The translations under genes and the position numbers were made by a program. 20,564 nucleotides of DNA, from NCBI GenBank assembly GCA_910576895.1, contig CAJTJZ010000023.1, forward strand, positions 1 through 20,564, given 5' to 3'. The stretch comes from an uncultured Lachnospiraceae bacterium (GTDB lineage Bacteria; Bacillota; Clostridia; Lachnospirales; Lachnospiraceae). The first letter of the stretch is position 1, and each line of letters starts with the position of its first letter. Of the stretch, positions 7,975 to 20,564 are shown piece after piece. The notes below the pieces were generated by a model. The model worked only from the letters and a program-made list of their open reading frames with translations. It searched no databases and was not told the origin of the DNA.

Positions 7975-10900
7975 CAAAGGAAAGGAATGGAAGATTGAAA
8001 TTAGGAAAAAGTAGCAAAAAATGGCTTAGTATCTTTTTGATCATCTTATTGATGCTGCCTACAAGAAATTTGCAGGCAGCGAATACTTTAAAAGAACCAA
8101 AAGATCTTGGAACACATCATGCTTATGCTTTAATGGATGCTAATAGTGGGGGAGTGCTGCTTTCTGATAACTTAAATAAAAAAATTTATCCAGCAAGTAC
8201 CGTAAAAATTATGACAGCAATTGTTGCTTTAGAGCATATGCAATTAAATACAAAAATAAAAGTAAAGAAAAAGGTAATAAAAAATATTCATGGTGGGGTA
8301 GCGAAATATGGATTAAAAACAGGAGAAAAATATACTTTAAATTGTTTGCTTCATATTTTGATGCTTGTTTCTGGTGCAGATGCTGCACAGGTCATTGCAG
8401 ATGCTGTTGGGGGTAGTGTAGAGGAATTTGTAGATATTATGAATGCAAAAGCAAAAGCCCTTGAGATGACAGGTTCTCATTTTGATAATCCTATTGGATT
8501 AGATATTGGCGATGGCTTTAAAAAAACATATGCAACAGCTTATGATTATTGTCTTTTAACAAAATATGCCATGCAAAATGAACAATTTTGTAACATTGTT
8601 GGAAAAAAACATTATAAAGTAAAAAGAGTGGATGGTACTTTTGAGAGAAAACTAACAAATACAAATCACTTTTATACAATTACAGAATATGATAAAGACT
8701 TATATCAAGTGATTGGAACAAAAACAGGTACAACTAATGCTGCAGGTCATGCATTTATTGCAACAGCTATTGATAAAGATGGACATAAAGTTATTTGTGC
8801 TTATTATAGTAAAGAAAGTACAACAAGACTTTTTAGTGATATCCGTAAATTATTAAATAAGGCATTTCATGCTCATCAAAATGGAAAAATTATACTCACA
8901 GTATAATGACAAAGTTATTTTTTTGTGTTATGATAAAAAACAGTAACCAATGACAATACCTTGGAAATATAAAAAGAAAGGAGTGAGGAATGATGCATAC
9001 AATTACAATTTTTGATTATTTAGCAGAACAAAGATATGGAAAAGCCCCGAAATATGATCAGGGCTTAGATTTCCTATACTCCTATAAAGAAAAGCATAGG
9101 CAAAAATATAAAAATGATAGATAGTATAAAATCCTTAACTAAAAAAGGATTGTAAATATTTATTTATAGAAAAGCCGCTTATCTTTTATAGGATGGGTGG
9201 CTTTTTTTAATATAAATTTTTTGGTGGGAAAAAGAAGGTGAATGAAAATGTTTATATATAAAAATAAAATCAGAAATTAATATATTTTTTGAAGTAAAAA
9301 AAGAGGATTGGTTTGCAGGGATTGGAGGAGATGAAGGATGATGAGCAACATCCCAGTGATTAATATGGTGGAAACAGGGCAGAATATTATGAAGCTAAGG
9401 GAATTAAATGGTCTTTCGGTAAAGGATTTACAAAGCATTTTTGGTTTTACAACACCACAGGCAATTTATAAATGGCAGAGGGGGACTGCATTGCCAACGG
9501 TGGATAATCTTGTTGTACTAGCAACTGTATTTCATGTACAATTAGAAGAAATTTTAGCAGTAGAAGAACATGATAGCATTCAAGTGAGTGCATAAAGAGA
9601 TACATAAAATATAATGAGAGTCGCCACTATTTTGATAGTGACGGCTATTTTTATACGGACGGTCGAAAAAACTTGATTAAAAAATACTTTTATGTTAGAA
9701 TAGTTTAAAGATTAGGAAAAAGTCAGTGTATGAAATATGGGGAAAATGAATGAAAAAACAAAAAGTACAACTTACAGAGCTTATATTACAGTATTCAAAA
9801 TTTGATTATTTGCAGCTTTATCAGTATATTCTTTCAGAAATAGAAAAAGGGAAATTAAAACCAATCAAAGCTTCTAAATTAAATGGAAAAAAACCGGCTC
9901 TTTATAATGCTTATTGGCGTTTGGAAGAAGAAAATGATTATTCTGATATCATAGAGGAAATGACATATCAAATTAGTCCCTTGCTTGATATGTCGGGTTA
10001 TAAAACAAAACCAGAAAAATATCTGTCTGATCGTGAAAAAATTCAATCTCTAAGCAATTATTTAATTAAGAAAAAAGAATGTCTAAATACTTTGGAAACC
10101 ATAAATGAAAGAAGTTTTGAGATCTTTCATAGAGAAAAATTTCTTGATAGAGAAGGTGGATCGGAACTATTAAAGCGACTAGGATTTTCGGCTGAAAAAC
10201 TGAATTTTTATCAAACAACAGAACCAATGTCTTATTATTCTCACAAAAAACAAACTCCTCAAAATTTTTTAATTATAGAAAATAAAGATACTTTTTATAG
10301 TATGAGAAAACATTTAATTCTTGGAAATAAAGATATTTTGGGATTGGAAATAGGAACTTTAATCTATGGTGGAGGAAAAGGAATTTATAAAAGTTTTGAA
10401 GATTATATAAATTCAGTAGAACCGTATTTTCATGATTCGAAAAATACGGTTTTTTATTTTGGAGATTTAGATTATGAAGGAATTTTAATTTATGAAAATT
10501 TAGTAGAACGTTATCAAGCCTTGGTAGAAATAAAATTATTTACAACGGCTTATATAAAGATGTTAGAAAAAATGAGAAAAATGCAGTTAAACTTATATGA
10601 TTTACCAAAGACGAAGGAAGGACAAAATCAAAAGATTGGAACTTATTTTTTAAAACAGTTTTCAGAAGAAATACAAGAAAACATAAGAATGATATTAGAA
10701 AAAAAACGTTATATTCCACAGGAAATATTAAATGGAAATGATTATTAATTAAGAATGGAGAAAAAGATGGATTTTTTAAAAAACTTTCCAAAACGTATGC
10801 AATCTGTTGGCAGATATGCAATTTTAATGAATAATAGTTTTCAAAAAACAACATGGAAACAATATGGCATTGAATCTATAGATGAACAAATGAATTTAAT

Positions 10901-13900
10901 TTTTACGGTATTATTATTTGTTATGGAAGAGTCATTAAAAGAAGAAAATTGTACGATTGATGATATTGCAGCATTTCTTAGTGAAATAGATGATCGTTAT
11001 TTTAAATATAATTATTCTTATGAAGATGTAATGATTCTTGCTGATTTTATTATTAATGTGATTTTAGGTAATTCTGGAAATACGATGTATTTTCGCAGCT
11101 ATGATTATGAAAAAAAAGATTATATTGAGATTAATATAAATTATATTGGAAATCGCATTATTTATTTAGATAATATGAGACGTACTTCCTATTATTTAAC
11201 AGAGGAAGGATATAATATGGTGCTTTCTACAATGGAATTAGAAAATAATTTAAAGCTTACGGTTCATGAAATGTTATTTAAGCTCCATTTGGAAAAAGCA
11301 GATTATGGTAGAGCTGTAAATGATATAAAAAATGTATTTGATCAATTAAGGATTCAAACACAGAAAATACAAGAAGCAATGCAGAGAATACGACAAAATG
11401 CACTTTCTTATACAGTGGAAGAATACAGACAGATTATGGAAGAAAATATTACAACTATGGAGCAAACAAGGAAAAAATTTCATCTTCATAAAGAATTTGT
11501 AGAAAAAAAAGTTGCTGAATTTGAAGAAAAAGAAATTGATGTTCATGCTTTGGAAAAAAAGGAAAAAGAGGAGTTAGAAAATTTAAAGATGATTGAATCA
11601 TATCTAAATCGTTCCTTAGATGAACATCAGAAAATTTTAAATGAACATTTTGATTTAAAAAGTCTTTATGATAAAGAATTGGAGCATTATTCCAATATGA
11701 CAATGGTACAAAGGTTTCATTTTCGAGGAGAATTATATAATAGAGTATTGGAAGATTCTAGTTTGCTTGAAAATATAGAAGTTTTTTTAAAACCTTTATT
11801 TTTAAAAAGACCAGAAAAAATATTTCATCTAGGAAAAGCATTAGAATTTCAAAAAAGAATTCGCAAGATAAAAGAAGAAGAGGAAACAAGGGAGCTTGGT
11901 TTTGATGAGGAAGAATATGGAAAGGAACAGGAAATGATGGCAAAAAAGAGGTTAAAACAATATGAAGATAGCCTTACCTTCCTTATAAAAAGCATGAAAG
12001 AAAAGAAAAAAATATCCTTAGCATTTTTAAAAGATTATAGTTCAGAAGAAGAAAAAGAAAAATTAATTCCCACAGCAGAAATTTTTCGAGAAATTATGAT
12101 TGAGCTTTTAACTGTACAAGTAATTGATATCGAAGCATTAAAAAAAGAACAAGAGGAATATTTACTGGAAAAGTCATATCAATTTCAATTAAATGAAATG
12201 CTGCTTTCGATATTAGAAAAAGAAAGATTTCACGATATTAAAAAGATTTATATTTTTCGGACAGAACAAGAAGAAAAAATATCCTTTTCTCATGTAAAAA
12301 ATGAGTTGGGAGAGTATAGAAATATACGTTGTTCTAATGTGGAATTGTGGTGGGAATAAAAAATAAGGAGGCAGTATATGACATATGAAATGGAAACAGT
12401 AAAATTAAGTCAAACTATTTTTTATTATTTATTATGTAATCGAGAATTATCTTCGGAACAAGAACCTGATTTATATAAAGCTTATGTGGAAAACGAAGAA
12501 GTCATGGAATTAGTAAAAAGTCAAGGAGAGATTGCAGATTGTGCGGTGGAGCGTTATGGAAATGTCATTTATCTCCTGCCAGATATTAGTAATACATCTC
12601 TTGGATATTCAAAAGCGGAATTAAAGCGGATTCTTTGCAGATCGGGGGCAACCGATAAGGATTATTATTTATCTATGTTTATTATATTAACATTGCTTGC
12701 AGAGTTTTATGATGGACAAGGAGGCCGATGTAAATCAAAGGATTTTATGAAAATGGGAGAATTGCAAAATATTGTTTCCAAACGTTTATCAGAGGGAAGT
12801 ACAAAAGAAGAAGAATTAGAACATACGGGGCTTGATTATCAAAGTATAAAAGAAGCCTTTGAAGCTTTAAAAAGTGAAACAAAAACATCAAGAAGCCAAT
12901 CAACAAAGGAGGGTGTCATTAATAAAATTTTAAATTTTTTAGAAAATGAGGGATTACTTCTCTATATTCAGGAAGATGAAATGATGAAAACAACAAAAAA
13001 GCTTGATCAGCTTATGGAGATGAAACTTTTAAATAAAAATAATTATGAACGTGTTATGAAAGCTTTGGGGGTAATAAAAGATGAGTAAAATAAATAGGAT
13101 TCGGATATTAAATCTTAATTATAATAGAAATACGATTCGGATTGATGATGAAACATTGGAATTAAATGGAGAATCAACATTATTATCTTTGCGAAATGGT
13201 GGTGGAAAAACAGTTTTAGTGCAAATAATTATTGCATTATTTGTAAATAGTTCTTATAGAAATATTAATGAAAGAGAATTTAAAAGCTATTTTACAACAA
13301 ATCAACCCACCTTTATTATGGTAGAGTGGTGTCTTGATAGGGGACAGGGATATTTTCTTACAGGAATGATGGTGAGAAAATCTCAAAATATGGAAGAAGA
13401 TAATAAAGAAGATCTTGATTTATGTAATTTTACAGGATTTTATCGTGCAAGTTGTGAATATGATTTAGAACATCTTCCTATTATAGAGGAAGTAAAAGGA
13501 AAAAGAATCTTAAAAAGTTTTGGTGCTTGTAAAAAGGAATTAGAAGAATTAAAGAAAAGAAATCGGGAATTTTCTTATTATGATATGGCACAGCCTTATC
13601 AGAGAAAAATGTATTTTTCAAAATTAAAGGAATATCAGATTAATCATAAGGAATGGGAAACGATTATAAAAAAAGTAAATGGAAAAGAATCAGGATTATC
13701 GGAATTATTTGCAAATGCAAAAGATGAAAAAGGATTGGTAGAGAAATGGATATTGACAGCAATTGAAGGAAAATTAAATCAGGAAAATGATCGTGTTCAA
13801 GAATTTCGTACCCTAGCTTATAAATTAATTCAAAGTTATCGAGAAAATGAAACAAAACTTCATCGTAAGGAAGTAATGGAAGTTTATTTTCAGGATGCAG

Positions 13901-16900
13901 AAATTATAAAAAAACAAATAACCATTTATAAAGAAGCAGAACAGGCATTGATAGAGCAAAAAAATCAAATTGCTGTTTTTATTTTCACTATAGATACTAT
14001 ATTTGAAGACTTGGAACAAAAACTTTCTTTAAGAAGAAAGGAAGAAGAAGAATTATTATATCAGTTTCGGAAACTAGAGCAAGAAGAATTTTCTTATCAA
14101 ATTTATCAATATGAAGATGAAAAAAAAGAATTATTACATGATAGGCTTGATTCAGAGGAAAGGATTCAAAGAAGTGTCTATATAAGACAAGAGGCAGAAA
14201 AAGAATTATGTCTTTTTCAATGTTCTAAATTATATAAGGAAGCAGCCGATTTTGAAAGAGAAGTGAAGAAGCTTCAGGAACAAATAAACATACTTGTATC
14301 AGAACAAAAGGATAGTAAGCAGGAACAAAAAAAACTGGGAGGAATCCTTTATTGGTTTTATGAGAATCAAATCACAACATCAAAACAAGTATTAGAAGAA
14401 AAAAAGAAGCAGATGTTAGAACAGGAAGAAAAGCAAAAAGAAATCATAGAAAAAATACAAAAGGAAATTGAAAAAGAAAAAGAAATTTCAGAAAAGATTG
14501 GTTCTCTTTCTTCTGCATTAAAAGTACTTGATAAAATAGAACAAAGATTTCATCAAAAATTTTCTATAAAATTTTTAAGGAATATTATAGGAGAGTATGA
14601 AGATGGCATTTTAATTTTATATGAAAAAAAATTTGAAGATGAGTTGATAGAAGTAAGTACAGGAGTAACAAAACTTACCGAACAAGCAGCTTTATTAAAG
14701 AAAGAAGAAATAAAAGTAAAAGAAGAAAAAGAAAATTTTAAGATTGATAAAATAAGAAATAGGTCAGAACATAAGCTTTTAGAAGAAAAGATAGAAACAT
14801 TGGAAAAAGAGAAATCACGCAGAAGTATTATTATGCAATATCTTCAAGTGTCTGAACAAGAATTAAATCAAAAAACATTTTTATTGCAGCAATTAGAACA
14901 AAAGATTGCAGAAATGGAATCTACGAGAGATGAATATAAAAGAAAAATGGAAGAAGTAAAAAAGGAATATAAAAATTTAAAACAGGGAATTATTATGGAA
15001 TTGCCAGAAAAGATGCAAGCATTTTTTGAGGAACAAAATATAGAAATTATATCTGGTATTTCTTGGCTGAAGAAAAATGGCAGAACGGTAAAAGAAAATC
15101 AAAAACTTGTAAAAAACAATCCTTTTTTGCCTTATTGTTTTATTATAAATAAAATGGATTTGGAAAAGTTTCAAAATGCAAAAGATATTTATACTAATAT
15201 TCCAATTCCTATGATACTTCGGGAAAATTTAGAGGAATCTGTTGAAAGAGAAGAACATGGTCTGATTTCTTTTGGAAACATCAATTTCTTTCTTCTATTT
15301 AATCATCATTTGCTTTCTAAAAAAGAATTAGAGCAGCTTTTAGAGGAAAAGAACAAAGAAATCAATGCATGGTTAGAAAGAATAGAAAGAAAAGCAGAAG
15401 AAATCAAACAATATCGTTCCTATTATGTAGAGATAGAACAGCAGGAATTTACAGTAGAATTAATGGAACACAACAGAGAACAAAAAAAGAAAACAGAAGA
15501 AGAATATCAAAAACTGATAGAAAATGAGGAAGTATGCAAAGAAAAATTAAAGGAATTAATAAAAAAACAAGAAAATATCATAGAACAAATAGAACTTGCA
15601 AAGGATAAAAAAAGAAAAACAGAACAAAAGAGAGAAGAATTTGCAGAATTTAAACTTACTTATGAACAATATTTAGAAGATAAACGAAATCTTGATCGTT
15701 ATCAGCGAAGACGAAAAGAAACAGAATATAACGAAAAATTATTAAGGGAAAAACAAATAACGGTAGAAGAACATATCGTTTCTTTTCGAAATGAAATATA
15801 TGTAATACAAAAAGAATTGGAAACATATCAAGAAAAAATAACCTTATTTTTATCTTATCAAAACGAAGAAAAACAAGAACTACCATTAGATTTTGATATT
15901 TCAGAGATAAGTGTTCGTTATCAGGCAATGACAGAAGGAATTTCTTCTTCTTTAAAAGAATTAAATGAAAACTTAAGAAAAGAAAAGGCAAGATATGATA
16001 AAAAGAAAATGGAATTAGATAGAAAAAATAAGTATGCGTTTTCTGAGGAACAATATAAAGATGTAACATATTCGGAAGAACAAGAACTTCATTTAGAAGG
16101 AAATATTGAAAAAGCAGCAAAAGAAGAAAATGCAGCAAAAGAAGCACAAGTTCAATTAGAAAAAGATATGACAAGAGTGGAAACAAAATTAGAGGATATC
16201 AAAAGGCGTTTACAGGAAAAAACGGGTTCAGAAATTTTAATAGAAAGAAAAAAGATTATAGATACAGATTTTGCAGCAAGGAGAAAACTAAATAATTATA
16301 ATAAAGAAAAAAAGGAACAGGAGATAAAACGAGTTTTAGAACATTGTAATTGTATTCAAAATGTGCAAGCGGCAATGGCAGAATATTCTGATTTTAAAGT
16401 AATACAAGAGGGCGAAACGGAAAAGGATTTGATAGAAAGTCTTTCAAAAACAGAACTTATTGCATATTCTGGAAATTTACGAAGACAGTTAAATCAAAAA
16501 AATAAAAATTGGGAACAAGAACAACATTTGACAGAAAAACTGATTTTAAATTTTTCAAAAAAAGAATGTTATCAAGAAGATTTTTTTAAAAAAGGGTTTG
16601 AAAATCTGCTTTCTCTTGTAGGAAAAGTAGCAGATCTTAATTTACAGCTTACCACTTTGCTTGCTTCTTATGAGAGCAGTTTAAAAAAGCTTCAAGTAGA
16701 TTTATTGTCTATTGATAGGGAACGAGATAATTTAGAAGAATTATTTTTAGAATATCTTCATGATATTGATGAACATATGCACCAAATTGATAAAAATTCT
16801 ACAATTCCTGTTCGTGGCAAAGGACTTAAAATGTTAAGATTACAAGTGCCAGATTGGGAAAGCCATAAAGAATTATATCAAAAGAAATTAAAAGATTTTA

Positions 16901-19900
16901 TGGAAACTCTTATAAAAAGGGGGCTAGAGGCAGTAGAAAGCGATGAAAATATACAAGAGCTTTTAGGAAAATTAATTACAACAAAAAAACTTTATGATGA
17001 TATGGTAGGAATTGGAACGATTAATATTCATTTATATAAAGTTGAGGCGGAACGGGAAGTATTAATTTCATGGAAAGAAGTTTCTGCAAATTCTGGTGGA
17101 GAAGGATTTTTATCGGCATTTGTAATTCTTGCTTGTCTTTTAAGTTATATGAGAAGGGATGAAAATGATTTATTTGCAGGCAATGGAGAAGGAAAAGTAT
17201 TAATTATGGATAATCCATTTGCTCAAACAAATGCTGTCCATTTATTAAAGCCAATGATGGATATGGCAAAAAGAACAAATACACAATTGATTTGCCTTTC
17301 TGGACTTGGCGGTGATTCCATTTATAATCGTTTTGATAATATTTATGTTTTAAATTTAGTAAATTCCAATTTAAGACATATGCAATATCTAAAAGGAGAA
17401 CATATTAAGGGAGAGGGAATCAGTACAATGGTATTGTCACAGTTTCAAATGGAACAAATGGAGCTATTTTAATACAGAGGAGTTGTTAAAATGTGCTACG
17501 ATTACAATAAGATTTCACAGGAATTTTAGAAAATACGATATTGACATTTAATTTATATTGTATAATAATATGTTTTGTAGCGAACAGTATGATATCAAAC
17601 AGTTTTTTTCGCTTAAGATTTAAAACAAATTATAAATAGAAAGGAGTCTTATGATTGTTAAAAACACTTGGAGCACAGATTAAGGAATTTAAGCGGGATT
17701 CCATCTTAACACCAATCTTTATGATTTTAGAAGTAGTAATGGAAATGGTGATTCCATTAATGATGGCTTCTATTATTGATAAAGGTGTGGAAGTAGGAGA
17801 TATGCAACATATCTATGTGATGGGGGCATGGATGATAGTAGCAGCTTTTGGCGGATTGTTAGCAGGAGGATTTGGTGCTATGTTTGGTGCAAGGGCAGCA
17901 ACAGGTTTTGCACGAAACTTACGAAAATCTATGTATGAAAATATTCAAACATTTTCTTTTGCTAATATTGACAAATTTAGTACGGCTGGACTAGTCACAC
18001 GTATGACAACCGATGTTACCAATTTACAAAATGCATATCAAATGATTCTTCGTATGTTTGTAAGAGCACCATTTAGTTTAATTATTGCAATGATTATGGC
18101 ATTTCGGATTAGCCCAAGACTTGCAAGTATTTATTTAATTGCTGTTGTTGTATTGGGCATTTTATTAACTTTAATTATGACAAGAACAACAAAGTTTTTT
18201 CGACAGGTATTTAAAAAATATGATGATTTGAATGCTAGTGTACAGGAAAATGTATCTGCGATTCGTGTTGTAAAAGCATATGTTCGGGAAGAATATGAAA
18301 AAACAAAATTTACAAAGGCAAATTTTAATCTTTACAATATGTTTGTAAGTGCAGAAAAAATTCTTGTTATTAATATGCCTTTAATGCAAACAGCGATTTA
18401 TTCTTGTATTCTTTTGATTAGCTGGCTTGGGGCAAAGATGATCGTTGTTGGAGATTTAACAACAGGAAATTTAACGAGTTTGCTTGCTTATTGTATGAAT
18501 ATTTTAATGAGTCTTATGATGCTTTCTATGATTTTTGTTATGGTGACAATGAGTATGGCATCGGCAGAACGTATTTCTGAAGTATTAAATGAAAAAACAA
18601 GTATGGAGAATCCAAAAGATCCGATTTTGGAAGTAAAGGATGGAAGTATTGAATTTAGAAACGTTAATTTTAGTTATAAGCAGCAAAATGGAGAACCTGT
18701 ATTAAAAAATATTAATTTATCGATAAAAGCAGGAGAAACGATTGGCATTATTGGAGGAACAGGAAGTGCAAAAACAAGTTTCGTAAATTTAATTAGCCGT
18801 TTATATGATGTAACAGAGGGAGAAGTAATTGTTGGGGGTAAGGATGTCAGAGCCTATGATATGGAAGCATTAAGAAATCAAGTTTCTGTTGTACTTCAAA
18901 AGAATGTATTATTTTCTGGTTCTATTTATGAAAATCTTCGCTGGGGTGATATGGAAGCAAGTGAAGAAGAATGTAAACGTGCTTGTAAACTTGCCTGTGC
19001 AGATGAATTTATTGAAAAAATGCCACAACAATATGAAACAATGATTGAACAGGGAGGATCGAATGTATCCGGTGGACAAAAACAGCGTCTTTGTATTGCA
19101 CGTGCTTTGCTGAAAAAACCAAAAATTCTGATTCTTGATGATAGCACAAGTGCAGTAGATACAGCAACCGATGCAAAAATCCGCAAAGCGTTTCGAGAAG
19201 AAATTCCAGATACAACAAAACTCATTATTGCACAGCGTATTTCTAGTGTGCAAGATGCGGATCGTATTATTGTTATGGAAAATGGTGAAGTTCATGGTTT
19301 TGGTACACATAAAGAATTATTAGAGACAAATGCAATTTATCGTGATGTCTATGAGTCACAAACAGGCGGTAATGGTGATTTTGATGAAGGAGGTGCTGCA
19401 TAATGCCAGGTCCGGGAAGACGAGTACAAGGTCCACGTCCAAAAGTGGCAAATCCGGGGAAATTATTAGCACGTGTATTTCAATATGTATGGAAAAGCTA
19501 TGGAATCCATATTGTTATTGTGATTGTCTGTATTTTTATTGGAGTGCTTGCAAATGTACAAGGAACTTTATTTACGCAAACATTAATTGACGATTATATC
19601 CTGCCAATGTTGGCAGCAGCGGGTGAACCTGATTTTAGTGGGCTTGCTCATGCAATTCAAAGAGTGGCTATTTTTTATGCAATAGGAATTATTTCTACAT
19701 ATATTTATAATCGTATTATGGTAAATGTCAGTCAGGGAACACTGCGAAAGCTGCGAGATGAGTTATTTGTGCATATGGAAAATCTTCCAATTAAATATTT
19801 TGATACACATGCACATGGAGATATTATGTCAATTTATACAAATGATATTGATACGCTACGGCAGATGATAAGCCAAAGTATGCCACAAATATTAAATAGT

Positions 19901-20564
19901 GTTATTACGGTTGTTAGTGTATTTTTTAGTATGCTTTACTTAAATGTTCCACTCACAGGATTAACCCTTGTAATGGTATTTATTGTTCTTATAATCTCAA
20001 AAAAGATTGCTGGACAAAGTGGTAAGTTTTTTGGTGCACAACAAAAAGATCTTGGAAAAATTAATGGCTTTATTGAAGAAATGATGGAAGGGCAAAAAGT
20101 AGTTAAGGTATTTTGCCATGAAGAAGAAAGCAAAAAGACATTTAATGAATTAAATGAAAAGCTTTTTCATAGTGCATATCATGCAAATTTATTTGCAAAT
20201 ATGATGGGTCCAATTAATGCACAGCTTGGCAATGTCAGCTATGTTGTCTGTGCAATTGCTGGTGGACTTTTAGCATTAAATCAAGTAGGTGGTTTTACTC
20301 TTGGTGGACTGGTATCGTTTCTGACATTTAATAGAAGCTTTAGTATGCCAATTAATCAGCTTTCCCAACAGATGAATAGTATTATTATGGCACTTGCTGG
20401 AGCTGATCGTATTTTCAAATTATTAGATGAAGAACCAGAAAAAGATGAGGGTTATGTTACGCTTGTCAATGCAAAGAAAGAACATGGTGTTTTAACAGAA
20501 TCTGATAAACGTACTGGTCTTTGGGCATGGAAACATTTTCATAAAGCTGAAAATACAACAGATT

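Overview
The window reads as chromosomal DNA of a low-GC Bacillota, most likely a gut Clostridia of the Lachnospiraceae type. The evidence is the AT-rich codon use, strong AGGAGG-type ribosome binding sites, sigma-A-like promoters, short intrinsic terminators, and the family affinities of leuS, the PHP phosphatase, the BIG2 surface protein and the heterodimeric ABC exporter. Genus cannot be fixed from the sequence alone. All but the first gene are on the + strand.

Bases 1-9650 are mostly ordinary genes in short units: a Cof-type HAD phosphatase (minus strand), a secreted BIG2-domain protein, an ArsB/NhaD-type ion transporter with its own promoter and a possibly structured leader of about 130 nt, a cytidylate-kinase-like protein, a PHP-type histidinol phosphatase, leucyl-tRNA synthetase followed closely by a short D-Ala-D-Ala carboxypeptidase, an unrecognised 44-residue ORF with its own promoter and strong terminator, and a small XRE-type DNA-binding protein with its own terminator.

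Bases 9673-17472 hold the accessory element of the window: a four-gene operon that I read as a Wadjet (Jet) SMC-type anti-plasmid defence system in the order jetD-jetA-jetB-jetC. JetD is a Toprim nuclease subunit, JetA a kleisin-like subunit, JetB a KITE-like subunit, and JetC a 1463-residue SMC-like ATPase with a hinge and two long coiled coils. In characterised Wadjet systems JetABC extrudes DNA loops and JetD cleaves small circular DNA. JetA and JetB resemble the DUF5716 and DUF6063 families rather than the type I families, so this is a non-type-I version. Two features stand out: a perfect terminator-like hairpin with a T tract inside jetD just before its catalytic DxD motif, and a JetC ATPase head with DNPF where a Walker B DE is expected and no evident switch histidine.

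Bases 17473-20564 contain a leader and two overlapping ABC exporter half-transporter genes. The first carries the degenerate ATP site (Asp for Glu, Gln for His) typical of heterodimeric exporters; the second is cut off by the window end before its ATPase domain.

The Wadjet class itself is already described. The less explained items are the intragenic hairpin in jetD, the 44-codon transcription unit, the leader of the NhaD-type gene, and a shared ATGTTAGAAT extended -10 element at three promoters.
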